Shown in pieces: positions 1 through 6,421 of a stretch of DNA of 9,088 bases (position 1 is its first letter; each line of letters begins with the position of its first letter). Both the position numbers and the translations under genes were made by a program. The stretch is taken from contig JAJRAH010000057.1 of the NCBI GenBank assembly GCA_028679985.1, positions 1 to 9,088 of the forward strand, read 5' to 3'. Under the pieces are notes generated by a model, which was not told where the DNA came from, ran no database searches, and was given only the letters and a program-made list of their open reading frames with translations. The stretch is from Methanomassiliicoccales archaeon (GTDB taxonomy: Archaea > Thermoplasmatota > Thermoplasmata > Methanomassiliicoccales > JACIVX01).

Positions 1-1127
1 ATCCTATTCTCTCCCGCGTCATTCACCCTCTTGAGTACCTCCTTCAGATCCGAGCTCGGTATGACGAATGCAAGAGTCGACAGGGAGGTCGAGATCGCGT
101 AGGTGTTGACGCCATTGTCGCTGATCGAGCTCAACAAGTTGGAAACGAATCGGGGGTAGTAGACGATCTCTGAGGAGTAGACTTTCACGATGACGAGATC
201 GGACTTCATCGCGACGCTTCTCAACAGGTCTTTGCCGCGGGACCGCAGGTTGTGAATCGTCGTGCCGGGGCTGTCCGGGTTGAATGTGTTCTTGACCAGC
301 GTCTTGATGTGCTTCCTTCGCACCGGCTCTATGGATCTGGGATGCAGTACCTTCGCACCGAAATACGCGAGCTCGCCTGCTTCACCGTAATCCATTTCCT
401 TGATCGTCCTCGCCTTCTTGACGATCCGGGGGTCGGCAGTCATGAAGCCATCAACGTCCGTCCATATCTCGAGGCTGTCGGCGTCCAGCCCGTAGGCGAC
501 GACCGACGCTGAGTAGTCGGACCCCCCGCGCCCGAAGGTCAGGGGCCTCAACTTAGCATCGCATCCGTAGTAACCGGTCAGAACCGGCACCTTGCCACCT
601 TCGAGCAGGGGAATAATGCGTTGCTTCAGGTTCTTGCTCGTCGCTTCGAGGTCTGCGGAGCCATTTCCTGGCATTCCGGTAGCAACGATCCCAGCCTCCT
701 CAGAGTTCATCGAGACCGCATCGAGCCCTTTCCCCCTAAGCAGGAAGGACATCGTGAGTGCGGAAACTCGTTCTCCCCAGCTCGCTATCGAGTCCTGCAG
801 CGCGGGATCGGGACTCTTGCGGAACTTGTCCAGGCGTTCCGTCAGTCCCTGTATCTTCGAATCCAATTGAGATGAGTATGAAATCACGTAGTTGTCCGGG
901 AGACGCCCCTTCACAGCGTTCATGTGCCTGTCGCGCAGATCCTGTGCCAGCTTTCCGTCAGACAGAGTCTTGTCCATCATCCATGCTATGAGCATGTTCG
1001 TGACACCAGACATGGCGGAGACGACAACCACTTTCTTCGCAGGGTCTCGAGCAACGATGCTAGCGGCGCGTTCCATCGCTTCACCCGTGCCCATGCTAGT
1101 ACCGCCGAACTTCATTACCTTCAACAC
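1..1127 (-). CDS. lysC: Aspartate kinase, 3' end outside window
   Basis: Phosphorylates L-aspartate with ATP, the first step towards lysine, threonine and methionine. The frame is open for 375 codons and runs off the window. Seen in order: KFGGTS (residues 6-11, nucleotide-binding entry), WGER near 117-120, TGYYG (184-188), GRGGSD (199-204), WTDVDG (222-227) and ADPR (231-234), all typical of the amino-acid kinase fold. From about residue 310 there is an ACT-like regulatory domain. Family members are usually about 450 residues, so some 80 C-terminal residues, probably a second ACT domain, are missing. I chose GTG at 1127, which overlaps the dapB stop by 7 bases, because a full GGAGGTG lies 8 bases upstream (1136-1142). 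The ATG at 1115 lies 20 bases from that site but is also possible. It is the last visible gene of the Lrp-dapA-dapB operon. Whether lysine or threonine inhibits it cannot be read from the sequence. Confidence 0.95.
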   Translation of the reverse strand, partial: MLKVMKFGGTSMGTGEAMERAASIVARDPAKKVVVVSAMSGVTNMLIAWMMDKTLSDGKLAQDLRDRHMNAVKGRLPDNYVISYSSQLDSKIQGLTERLDKFRKSPDPALQDSIASWGERVSALTMSFLLRGKGLDAVSMNSEEAGIVATGMPGNGSADLEATSKNLKQRIIPLLEGGKVPVLTGYYGCDAKLRPLTFGRGGSDYSASVVAYGLDADSLEIWTDVDGFMTADPRIVKKARTIKEMDYGEAGELAYFGAKVLHPRSIEPVRRKHIKTLVKNTFNPDSPGTTIHNLRSRGKDLLRSVAMKSDLVIVKVYSSEIVYYPRFVSNLLSSISDNGVNTYAISTSLSTLAFVIPSSDLKEVLKRVNDAGENR

Positions 1128-1903
1128 AGGCCCAGCACCTCCTCCATCGTGTGGACAGAACCGTCCTTCTTGCCCGAGACCCACCTTATGGCAGCGAGGC
1201 AGCCCTCGGCGAATGTCTCCCTCGAATGAGCCCGGTGGGTGAGTTCCAACCTCTCCTTGTTGCCCGCGAAGATCACGGTGTGCTCTCCGATGACGTCTCC
1301 CGCTCGTATCGAGTGTATGCCGATCTCCCTGCCCCTTGCGCCGACCAGCCCCTGACGTCCGTATATCATCTTGTCGGCACCTGTTGTTCCAGCGATTATC
1401 TCCGCGGCCCTCTTGGCGGTTCCTGAAGGGGCGTCCTTCTTCATGCTGTGATGGGTTTCGACGATCTCCACATCGTACGATGGCAGTGCAGCTGCGAGAG
1501 TGCCGCAGACCTTCCAGAAGACGTTGACACCGATCGAGAAGTTGGGAGTGACAACTGCAGATACCTTGTGCTGGTTTACGATGCTTGAGAACTCGTCCAT
1601 CGTTTCCTTCGACATACCAGTTGTTCCGACAACGGCGTTGACGTCGGACCTGGCGACTATCGGGAGATTCCGCTTCGCCGCACCCGCCGAGGTCACGTCC
1701 ACGTAGACGTCAGCATGCTCTAGGGCCTTCTCGATTGCATCGTCCCCAATCGTCACGATTCCCGAAGCTATGACCTTTCCGACATTACCTCCTGCCGCGG
1801 ACACTATTCCGCCGACCAGATGCATGTCCGTCTGCCTCAGGATTGACTGGCAGATTATGCTGCCCATTTTTCCAGTGGCTCCACCTACGACGACGCGGAT
1901 CAT
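1121..1903 (-). CDS. dapB: 4-hydroxy-tetrahydrodipicolinate reductase
   Basis: Reduces the dapA product to tetrahydrodipicolinate with NAD(P)H in lysine/diaminopimelate synthesis. The protein has 260 residues, a normal family length. Seen: an N-terminal Rossmann glycine motif GGATGKMG (residues 7-14), VGTTG (92-96), PNFSIGVNV (120-128) and the catalytic signature ETHHSMKKDAPSGTA (149-163). In that signature H151 and K155 align with the catalytic His and Lys of the family. The frame can be extended to a TTG at 1927, but the SD-like GGTGA would then sit only 1 base from the start. The ATG at 1903 gives the usual MIRVVVGGATG beginning and has a weak GGTG 5-6 bases upstream. It lies 20 bases after the dapA stop, and its last codons contain the ribosome binding site for the aspartate kinase gene. 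Confidence 0.96.
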   Translation of the reverse strand: MIRVVVGGATGKMGSIICQSILRQTDMHLVGGIVSAAGGNVGKVIASGIVTIGDDAIEKALEHADVYVDVTSAGAAKRNLPIVARSDVNAVVGTTGMSKETMDEFSSIVNQHKVSAVVTPNFSIGVNVFWKVCGTLAAALPSYDVEIVETHHSMKKDAPSGTAKRAAEIIAGTTGADKMIYGRQGLVGARGREIGIHSIRAGDVIGEHTVIFAGNKERLELTHRAHSRETFAEGCLAAIRWVSGKKDGSVHTMEEVLGLC

Positions 1904-1923
1904 CGGTACACCAGTGCGATTGT

Positions 1924-2796
1924 TCAAATCACCCCGAGGTCCGCTAGGGTTCGCTTCAGAACATCCAGGTTCCCCGGATCCATATCGCAGAGGGGAAGGC
2001 GGAACGGCCCAGCGGGTCTGCCCATCAGTCTGACGGCCGTCTTGACTGGTATGGGGTTGGTTTCGATGAAGAGATTCTTGAATAAGGGGAGAAGACGAAA
2101 GTGGAGTCTTCGCGCCTCGTCCAGATTGCCTGTGAGTAGGTTGTCGACCATGTCTTTGACCATTCTCGGCGCGACGTTTGAGGCCACCGAAATGACGCCC
2201 TTGGCACCCATGGTCATCATCGGGAATGTGAAGGCGTCGTCTCCCGACAGGATCGTGAAGTCCTTCGGGGCCTGGGCCAGCAGATTCATTATCTGGGTGA
2301 TGTTTCCACTGGCCTCTTTTATCCCTGCGATGTTCGGGACCTTAGCAAGCTTAAGAACCGTCTGGACTTCGATGTTGGAGCTTGTCCTCCCCGGGACGTT
2401 GTAAACGATGAGCGGAATGTCGATGGTCTTCGCTATGGCCTCATAGTGCTCGAATATGCCTCTCTGGGTGGGTTTATTGTAGTAAGGGGAGATCGAGAGT
2501 ATTCCGTCAGCTCCGAGGTCCTGAGCTCCCTTGCTGAGCTTGATCGCTTCATGGGTCGCGTTGCTGCCTGCGCCCGCGATCACCAATGCCTTGTCGACCT
2601 GATCCACGACTATCTCTATGACCTTCAGATGCTCCTCATGGGTCAGTGTCGCGGATTCCCCCGTCGTGCCACAAGGGACTATCGCGTCGATTCCCTCGCT
2701 CTCTTGAAAATCGACGAGCGCCCTCAGTCCTTTCTCGTCGATCTTTCCGTCCTTCGTGAACGGGGTGATGATAGCTGTCCCGCAGCCGGAGAACAT
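1924..2796 (-). CDS. dapA: 4-hydroxy-tetrahydrodipicolinate synthase
   Basis: Condenses pyruvate with aspartate semialdehyde through a Schiff base, the committed step to diaminopimelate and lysine. The protein has 290 residues and a complete TIM barrel. Seen: GTTGESATL (43-51), the paired threonines that position the substrate; SPYYNKPT (103-110); VYNVPGRT (131-138), which holds the catalytic tyrosine Y132 and R137; and IAGIKEASGN (157-166) with Schiff-base lysine K160. The family also contains aldolases and N-acetylneuraminate lyases, but the adjoining dapB and aspartate kinase settle the role. Its ATG directly follows the TAG stop of the Lrp-type gene, and GGAGGAG 5 bases upstream (2802-2808) is a strong SD site. 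Translation is therefore probably coupled to the regulator. Confidence 0.97.
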   Translation of the reverse strand: MFSGCGTAIITPFTKDGKIDEKGLRALVDFQESEGIDAIVPCGTTGESATLTHEEHLKVIEIVVDQVDKALVIAGAGSNATHEAIKLSKGAQDLGADGILSISPYYNKPTQRGIFEHYEAIAKTIDIPLIVYNVPGRTSSNIEVQTVLKLAKVPNIAGIKEASGNITQIMNLLAQAPKDFTILSGDDAFTFPMMTMGAKGVISVASNVAPRMVKDMVDNLLTGNLDEARRLHFRLLPLFKNLFIETNPIPVKTAVRLMGRPAGPFRLPLCDMDPGNLDVLKRTLADLGVI

Positions 2797-3219
2797 CTAT
2801 TCTCCTCCGACATGTTCCTTGAGTATGAGTCGGGTCCTCGTAGACTGGACGTTGTCGAATCTGCGTACCTTCTCTATGATGTCGTTCAGCTGAGGAGAGG
2901 AGTTCACGTCGATTATTGCGACGATGTCCTCCTCACCAGTCACCTCGAATACGTCAGAAACTCCGTCGAACTTCGATATCTCGCGCGCTACTTCGGACGT
3001 ATTCACGTTGACGTCGATCTTTATCTCGATTATCGCCTTGACGTTCTTCCCGCTCGTCTTGATCGTGAACGACTGGACTATGTTGTCGTCAATCAGCTTC
3101 CTTACCCGGCTCCTGATCGTTCCCTCAGACACCTTGAGCTGGTTCGCAATGTCCACGAACGGTCGCCTGGAGTCTCTTTTCAGTATCTCGATGATTTTCT
3201 CGTCTAGATGATCAATCAT
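2797..3219 (-). CDS. Lrp/AsnC-family transcriptional regulator
   Basis: A 140-residue DNA-binding regulator of the feast/famine family. Residues 4-50 form the winged helix-turn-helix (DIANQLKVSEGTIRSRVRKL is the recognition region). Residues 62-135 form the RAM/AsnC effector-binding and oligomerisation domain, with the typical turn VTGEEDI near 93-99. Such proteins act as dimers or octamers and often bind an amino acid; LysM in Sulfolobus is a known lysine-responsive member. Here it is the first gene of a dapA-dapB-lysC operon and ends exactly where dapA begins. A lysine-sensing, autoregulatory role is therefore a reasonable inference but is not shown. The ATG at 3219 has GAGGGG 5 bases upstream. 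The last residues (EHVGGE) are encoded over the dapA ribosome binding site. Confidence 0.95.
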   Translation of the reverse strand: MIDHLDEKIIEILKRDSRRPFVDIANQLKVSEGTIRSRVRKLIDDNIVQSFTIKTSGKNVKAIIEIKIDVNVNTSEVAREISKFDGVSDVFEVTGEEDIVAIIDVNSSPQLNDIIEKVRRFDNVQSTRTRLILKEHVGGE

Positions 3220-3224
3220 GCAAT

Positions 3225-3230
3225 CCCCTC
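3225..3230 (-). promoter_or_regulatory. Shine-Dalgarno site of the Lrp-type gene
   Basis: GAGGGG read on the minus strand, 5 bases before the ATG at 3219. It implies a leadered transcript, in agreement with the TATA-like box further upstream. Confidence 0.7.
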
Positions 3231-3279
3231 AACCGCGATTCTTTTCTTTTTTCGTATTCTTTTTGACGACAACGGTAGA

Positions 3280-3295
3280 ATATTATTTAATTGTT
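3280..3295 (-). promoter_or_regulatory. Archaeal TATA-like promoter of the lysine operon
   Basis: On the minus strand an AT-only run centred on ATTAAATAATATT stands out from GC-rich surroundings, in the 126-base gap between the DUF5788-like gene and the Lrp-type gene. With the usual spacing of about 25 bases, transcription would begin near 3262 and give a leader of roughly 40 bases that is very purine-rich. The box lies inside an imperfect palindrome with outer arms GAA and TTC, which could be an Lrp-family site. The promoter is well supported by position and base composition; the operator is speculative. Confidence 0.6.
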
Positions 3296-3345
3296 CCGAA
3301 AAGTGAGGGGTATCTGAGGCATAATGCAAGCGAGCGCTTCAAGAA

Positions 3346-3816
3346 TCACCTTATCTTCTTCACGAACTCGAGCCATCTTCTCGTATCGCCGACCTCGGCC
3401 GCGCGTGCCTTCGCCTTGACCTCCATCGCATCGCCACGCAGGTGTCTGAGAGCGTCTACGGCTTTGAGGAGACCTTTGATCTCCTCCTCGTATCGATAGG
3501 CCTCCCTTCGTGTGATCTCGCCGGTACTGATGGAGTCCTCTAGTCCCTTTGTCTTCTCTTCTAGAACACTCGCCAGAGAAAGCGCCCCTTCTATCTCGTC
3601 GTCCGTCGGATTCTCCTTGACCATGTAGCCAAAGACGATATCCCTGAGCGGGATCCTCTTTCCCTCTATCTCCTCGAGCTCAGGGATCATGGAGCCTACC
3701 CATGAGGTAGGTCCGCGAAGGCTAGCGAGGATCCTCCTTCTCTCGTCCTCGCTGATTCTGTCGTCGAGATCGGATGTCATCTGGCCCAGTGTTCTTGATT
3801 TAGCTTTCTCGTTCAT
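3346..3816 (-). CDS. DUF5788-like archaeal protein of unknown function
   Basis: A 156-residue, strongly charged, predicted soluble protein with no signal peptide or membrane segment. After a charged N-terminus (1-22), residues 23-60 carry ERRRILASLRGP and a conserved-looking segment ending IPLRDIVFGYMV. From about 62 to 150 it is almost entirely helical, rich in Glu, Lys and Arg, and probably coiled or bundled. It ends with WLEFVKKIR. The pattern IPLRDIVF ... EIKGLLKAVDALRHLRGD ... RRWLEFVKK resembles the archaeal family annotated DUF5788, recalled without a search. Its ATG overlaps the stop of the upstream gfcR-type gene by 4 bases (ATGA), so the two are probably translated together. No catalytic motif is visible and I assign no function. 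A second start 13 codons in (MTSDLDD) is possible. Confidence 0.85.
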   Translation of the reverse strand: MNEKAKSRTLGQMTSDLDDRISEDERRRILASLRGPTSWVGSMIPELEEIEGKRIPLRDIVFGYMVKENPTDDEIEGALSLASVLEEKTKGLEDSISTGEITRREAYRYEEEIKGLLKAVDALRHLRGDAMEVKAKARAAEVGDTRRWLEFVKKIR

Positions 3817-4454
3817 CCGTACGGGAAGGAGTGAAGAGGCCCGCCTCCGAGTATCGTCCCTCCCATCGACCTCGCCCTGATCACGCCTCTGAGCGGAACG
3901 CCTCCGATTTCGTTCAGGCTGCTCTTGTTGACAATTACTACGACAAGGACCGGTGTTCCCCCAGCCTCCCTGATGTCTTTGACCGCCTCCTCGGCAGTCG
4001 AACCCGTGGAGAGCACGTCATCGACCACGAGAACCTTCTTGCCCTCAACGGATGCGTAGTTGGAGCTCATTGCTCCCCCCTTCTTCCCCCTCTCCGCAGG
4101 TGGCTTGTAGACGGCAAATTCCGAATCGAGCAGCTCAGACACGATCGTCGCGAACGGAACCCCGTTTATCGATATCCCCATGACCACGTCGACGTCCGAG
4201 TCCCTCTTGTCAAGTTCCTCGATTGCTATGTCCGCCAGTATCTCGCTCATGAGGCCTATGCGGTTTCCGTAGACCCCCAGACTCCTCCATCCGATCTTTA
4301 TGTCGGTCGGAGGAAGGGTTCCCTCGATGCCCTTCTCGAGCAGGTACTTGACGGTGTCAATGGACAGATGAAGTTCATCCGCAATTTCCCTCTCGCTCAG
4401 TCCTTTGTCCTTAAACGCGAGGGCTCTCTCTGCAAGCTCTCTTACATCCACCAT
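3813..4454 (-). CDS. gfcR: GfcR-type HTH-phosphoribosyltransferase regulator
   Basis: 213 residues. Residues 3-40 form a helix-turn-helix (LSEREIADELHLSIDTVKYL), followed by a type I phosphoribosyltransferase domain. The PRPP-binding loop is VLVVDDVLSTGST (141-153). Proteins of this build are often annotated as orotate phosphoribosyltransferase-like. The haloarchaeal member GfcR is a regulator of sugar catabolism, and the fused DNA-binding domain argues for regulation rather than pyrimidine synthesis. I start at the ATG at 4454. An upstream in-frame TTG at 4469 would add 5 residues but lacks support. There is no good SD site, and a TATA-like box about 34 bases upstream suggests a leaderless or near-leaderless mRNA. 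It overlaps the DUF5788-like gene by 4 bases. The target genes here are unknown. Confidence 0.9.
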   Translation of the reverse strand: MVDVRELAERALAFKDKGLSEREIADELHLSIDTVKYLLEKGIEGTLPPTDIKIGWRSLGVYGNRIGLMSEILADIAIEELDKRDSDVDVVMGISINGVPFATIVSELLDSEFAVYKPPAERGKKGGAMSSNYASVEGKKVLVVDDVLSTGSTAEEAVKDIREAGGTPVLVVVIVNKSSLNEIGGVPLRGVIRARSMGGTILGGGPLHSFPYG

Positions 4455-4483
4455 AATACCACAGCTCAAAATCGGGGTGTCGA

Positions 4484-4493
4484 GATATTAACC
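4484..4493 (-). promoter_or_regulatory. TATA-like box before gfcR
   Basis: GGTTAATATC on the minus strand, in the 89-base gap between the panE stop and the gfcR ATG. Its centre is about 34 bases from the ATG, which predicts a leader of only about 8 bases. That fits the lack of an SD site. The pair may therefore be transcribed separately from the upstream cluster, though read-through is equally possible. Confidence 0.45.
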
Positions 4494-4543
4494 TTTCTGC
4501 AGGGCGGACCAGATGGTTAGCATGCGGTGGCGAGGTACGTACA

Positions 4544-5461
4544 TCAACGCTTGCGATTTCGCTCCGAATGGATGTTGAGGCATCTGACCAGCCGCCAAAG
4601 AGTCTCATTCGCGGGCACCGAGACTCCGTGTTTCATGGCTTCCGTCACAATCGCGCCGTTTATCTCGTCGATCTCAGTCCTCCTGCTCGCCTCCACATCT
4701 TGCAGCATGCTCGATCGATTGTTCCTCGTCGCTGCCACGACGCTCATCACTTTGCCAAAAGGATTGCATCTCGGCAATCGAACCCCTGATGCTTTCGCGA
4801 CGGCTTCCGCCTCGGAGCATACCGTTTCGGCCAACTTCCTCAAATCCGGTTCATCTTCTATGCAAGCATTCTCGGATGCCACGAGTGCCGTGATCGGGTT
4901 TATCGAAGCATTGACTATGACCTTCATCCACACTTCTGCCGTTATGTCGTCCGTAACCCTGCTGTCGATTCCACATTCGTTGAACGCATCGCAGACCATT
5001 TCTGCAAGATCTCTGCGTCCGACTGACGAGCCGAAGACCGTCTCCCCTCTTCCTGCGAACCTGATGCGGCCTGGTGCGAGGAACGTCGCGCCGGAGGAAG
5101 TCACGCCGCCGACGGTTCTCGACGGGTAAGACTGCGATATCGTCGCCACGTTGTCAAGACCATTTTGCAGGGAGACTACGATTGTGTCGCTATCCACCAT
5201 CGGAGCGATGCTTCTCGAAGCCTCCTCCGTGTCGTACGCCTTGACTGTTATGAGAACAACGTCTTGCGGCGACATGCCGATTGTCTCCGTCCTGGCACCT
5301 ACGTGGAAAGTCTTCTCCACAACGCCCGAGATCTCGAGCCCATTATCGTTTACTGCGTCCGTGTGAGGCTTCCTTCCGACCAACGTCACCTCATGCTTCG
5401 TCGAGAGGAGGCCTCCCATCAGACTTCCCAGAGCACCAGCTCCGAAGATCGCGATCTTCAT
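4544..5461 (-). CDS. panE: 2-dehydropantoate 2-reductase (ketopantoate reductase)
   Basis: Reduces 2-dehydropantoate to pantoate with NAD(P)H for coenzyme A synthesis. 305 residues, normal length, cytosolic. The N-terminal Rossmann domain starts with GAGALG (residues 7-12). LQNGLDN (98-104) and the stretch around 176-192 (EVWMKVIVNASINPITA) carry the family's catalytic lysine (K180) and a conserved asparagine (N184). The C-terminal helical domain has SSMLQDVEASRRTEIDEING (250-269), with the substrate-site Ser, Asp and Glu. It begins with an ATGA overlap on the stop of the AGT-EndoV gene, and GGAGG lies 10 bases upstream (5472-5476). None of the other visible genes belongs to coenzyme A synthesis. 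The family includes paralogues acting on other 2-oxoacids, so the substrate is likely but not certain. Confidence 0.92.
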   Translation of the reverse strand: MKIAIFGAGALGSLMGGLLSTKHEVTLVGRKPHTDAVNDNGLEISGVVEKTFHVGARTETIGMSPQDVVLITVKAYDTEEASRSIAPMVDSDTIVVSLQNGLDNVATISQSYPSRTVGGVTSSGATFLAPGRIRFAGRGETVFGSSVGRRDLAEMVCDAFNECGIDSRVTDDITAEVWMKVIVNASINPITALVASENACIEDEPDLRKLAETVCSEAEAVAKASGVRLPRCNPFGKVMSVVAATRNNRSSMLQDVEASRRTEIDEINGAIVTEAMKHGVSVPANETLWRLVRCLNIHSERNRKR

Positions 5462-6420
5462 CCCTTTGCTGCCTCCGTATTCAAGGCGGATTTCCTGGCA
5501 TCGTTAGCCAACCTATGAGCTTCCTGCAGCGGGTTGACTTTCCCTTTATCGAGCAACTTCTCTACGACGCTAGCGGCCGATTCCAACGACACTCTATGAC
5601 CCACCGACACATACAAGGGATGTTTCCCTGACTGTCTCACGAGATAGCCCTTCAGGTCACCTTCTAACCTAATCGGGGATTTCTTGGCTTCCTCTTTCTC
5701 GATGACCCCGCAGAGCAGGCTCTTCGCGACTCCAATCGTAGGTATGTCGAAAGCGACGCCTATGTGGGAAGCGATCCCGAAGCCTCTCGGGTGGAGCACC
5801 CCTTGGCCGTCGACAAGATAGACCGTGTCCTTCCTGCCGTCGATGAGGTCCGCAAGCACCGGAATCTCTCTGAAGGCAAGGTAGGAGGGGATGTAAGGGA
5901 AGGTCGCCTTCCTTCGGATCGTCTTCCGATCCACCACCGCGTCTTCTGAGCAGTCATACAGGACCATGGCCGCGAAGGCATCGTCGTCTGCGTACGAGAC
6001 ATCGAGTCCCGCAATGAACTTCATCTTGCCGAAATCGTCCCTTTCCACGACCTTCCTGCTCATCGCATCCTGCTCGCGTCTCAAGTCTTTGAGCATCGGA
6101 TCGATCTTGAAATCGGCGAATCGTACCGAATCGAAATTCTCGATCCTGCCGTCCTTGATCCTCACGCCCTCCTTCGACAGCAGCTCCCTCTTCCTTTCCG
6201 CCCCTCTCCCCTTTCCGCCATACCAGCCGACCTCCCCGTTCGAATAGACGACTCTGTGACAAGGAACAACGATAGGTCTCGGGTTCCTCGCGAGTATTAC
6301 TCCGACGATCCTCGATGCAGCGACGTCTCCTAGTGCGATGGCGATGTCTCCGTAAGTGGAAACCCTTCCTTTCGGAATCTGGACCGTGGCATCAAAAACT
6401 GATCTAACGAAATCCTTCAT
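5458..6420 (-). CDS. Bifunctional O6-alkylguanine-DNA alkyltransferase / endonuclease V
   Basis: Two DNA-repair enzymes in one 320-residue chain. Residues 1-95 are the alkyltransferase core without the usual N-terminal domain: IPKGRVSTYGDIA (15-27), the arginine-finger region AASRIVG (34-40) and the active-site PCHRV (53-57), whose C54 would accept the alkyl group. Residues 96-130 are a charged linker. Residues 133-310 are endonuclease V, with FIAGLDVSY (D140), YIPSYLAFRE (E185), VDGQGVLHPRG (D204, H210) and GVAKS (K233), so the metal-binding acidic residues are present. It should repair O6-alkylguanine and nick DNA next to deaminated bases such as inosine. A fusion of this kind has been characterised from Ferroplasma acidarmanus. 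The frame extends to 6459, but the ATG at 6420 has GGAGTG 8 bases upstream (6429-6434) and lies 1 base after the phosphoesterase stop. It overlaps panE by 4 bases. Confidence 0.95.
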   Translation of the reverse strand: MKDFVRSVFDATVQIPKGRVSTYGDIAIALGDVAASRIVGVILARNPRPIVVPCHRVVYSNGEVGWYGGKGRGAERKRELLSKEGVRIKDGRIENFDSVRFADFKIDPMLKDLRREQDAMSRKVVERDDFGKMKFIAGLDVSYADDDAFAAMVLYDCSEDAVVDRKTIRRKATFPYIPSYLAFREIPVLADLIDGRKDTVYLVDGQGVLHPRGFGIASHIGVAFDIPTIGVAKSLLCGVIEKEEAKKSPIRLEGDLKGYLVRQSGKHPLYVSVGHRVSLESAASVVEKLLDKGKVNPLQEAHRLANDARKSALNTEAAKG

Positions 6421-6421
6421 G

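Noticed and set aside
2446..3207. A long open frame (253 codons) on the plus strand
   Set aside because: It lies wholly antisense to the 5' part of dapA and the Lrp-type gene, both clear families. Its translation shows no recognisable domain and its length is explained by codon bias of the opposite strand.
3241..3265. T-rich tract as a transcription terminator
   Set aside because: The T run is on the plus strand, whereas all genes are read from the minus strand, where it is an A/G-rich leader upstream of the Lrp-type gene. No plus-strand gene ends here.
3328..3344. Small hairpin (AAGC/GCTT) after the DUF5788-like stop
   Set aside because: Only four paired bases and no following T run on the transcribed strand, so it is not a credible terminator.
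3813..4454. Orotate phosphoribosyltransferase (pyrE) as the function
   Set aside because: The N-terminal helix-turn-helix and the GfcR-like build point to a regulator, and no pyrimidine genes are nearby.
3831..4520. Plus-strand open frame of 229 codons
   Set aside because: Antisense to gfcR, rich in Arg, His and Pro with no family pattern; a shadow of the real gene.
4527..5129. Plus-strand open frame of 200 codons
   Set aside because: Antisense to panE, whose motifs are intact; no start support and a composition rich in Ser and Thr typical of shadows.
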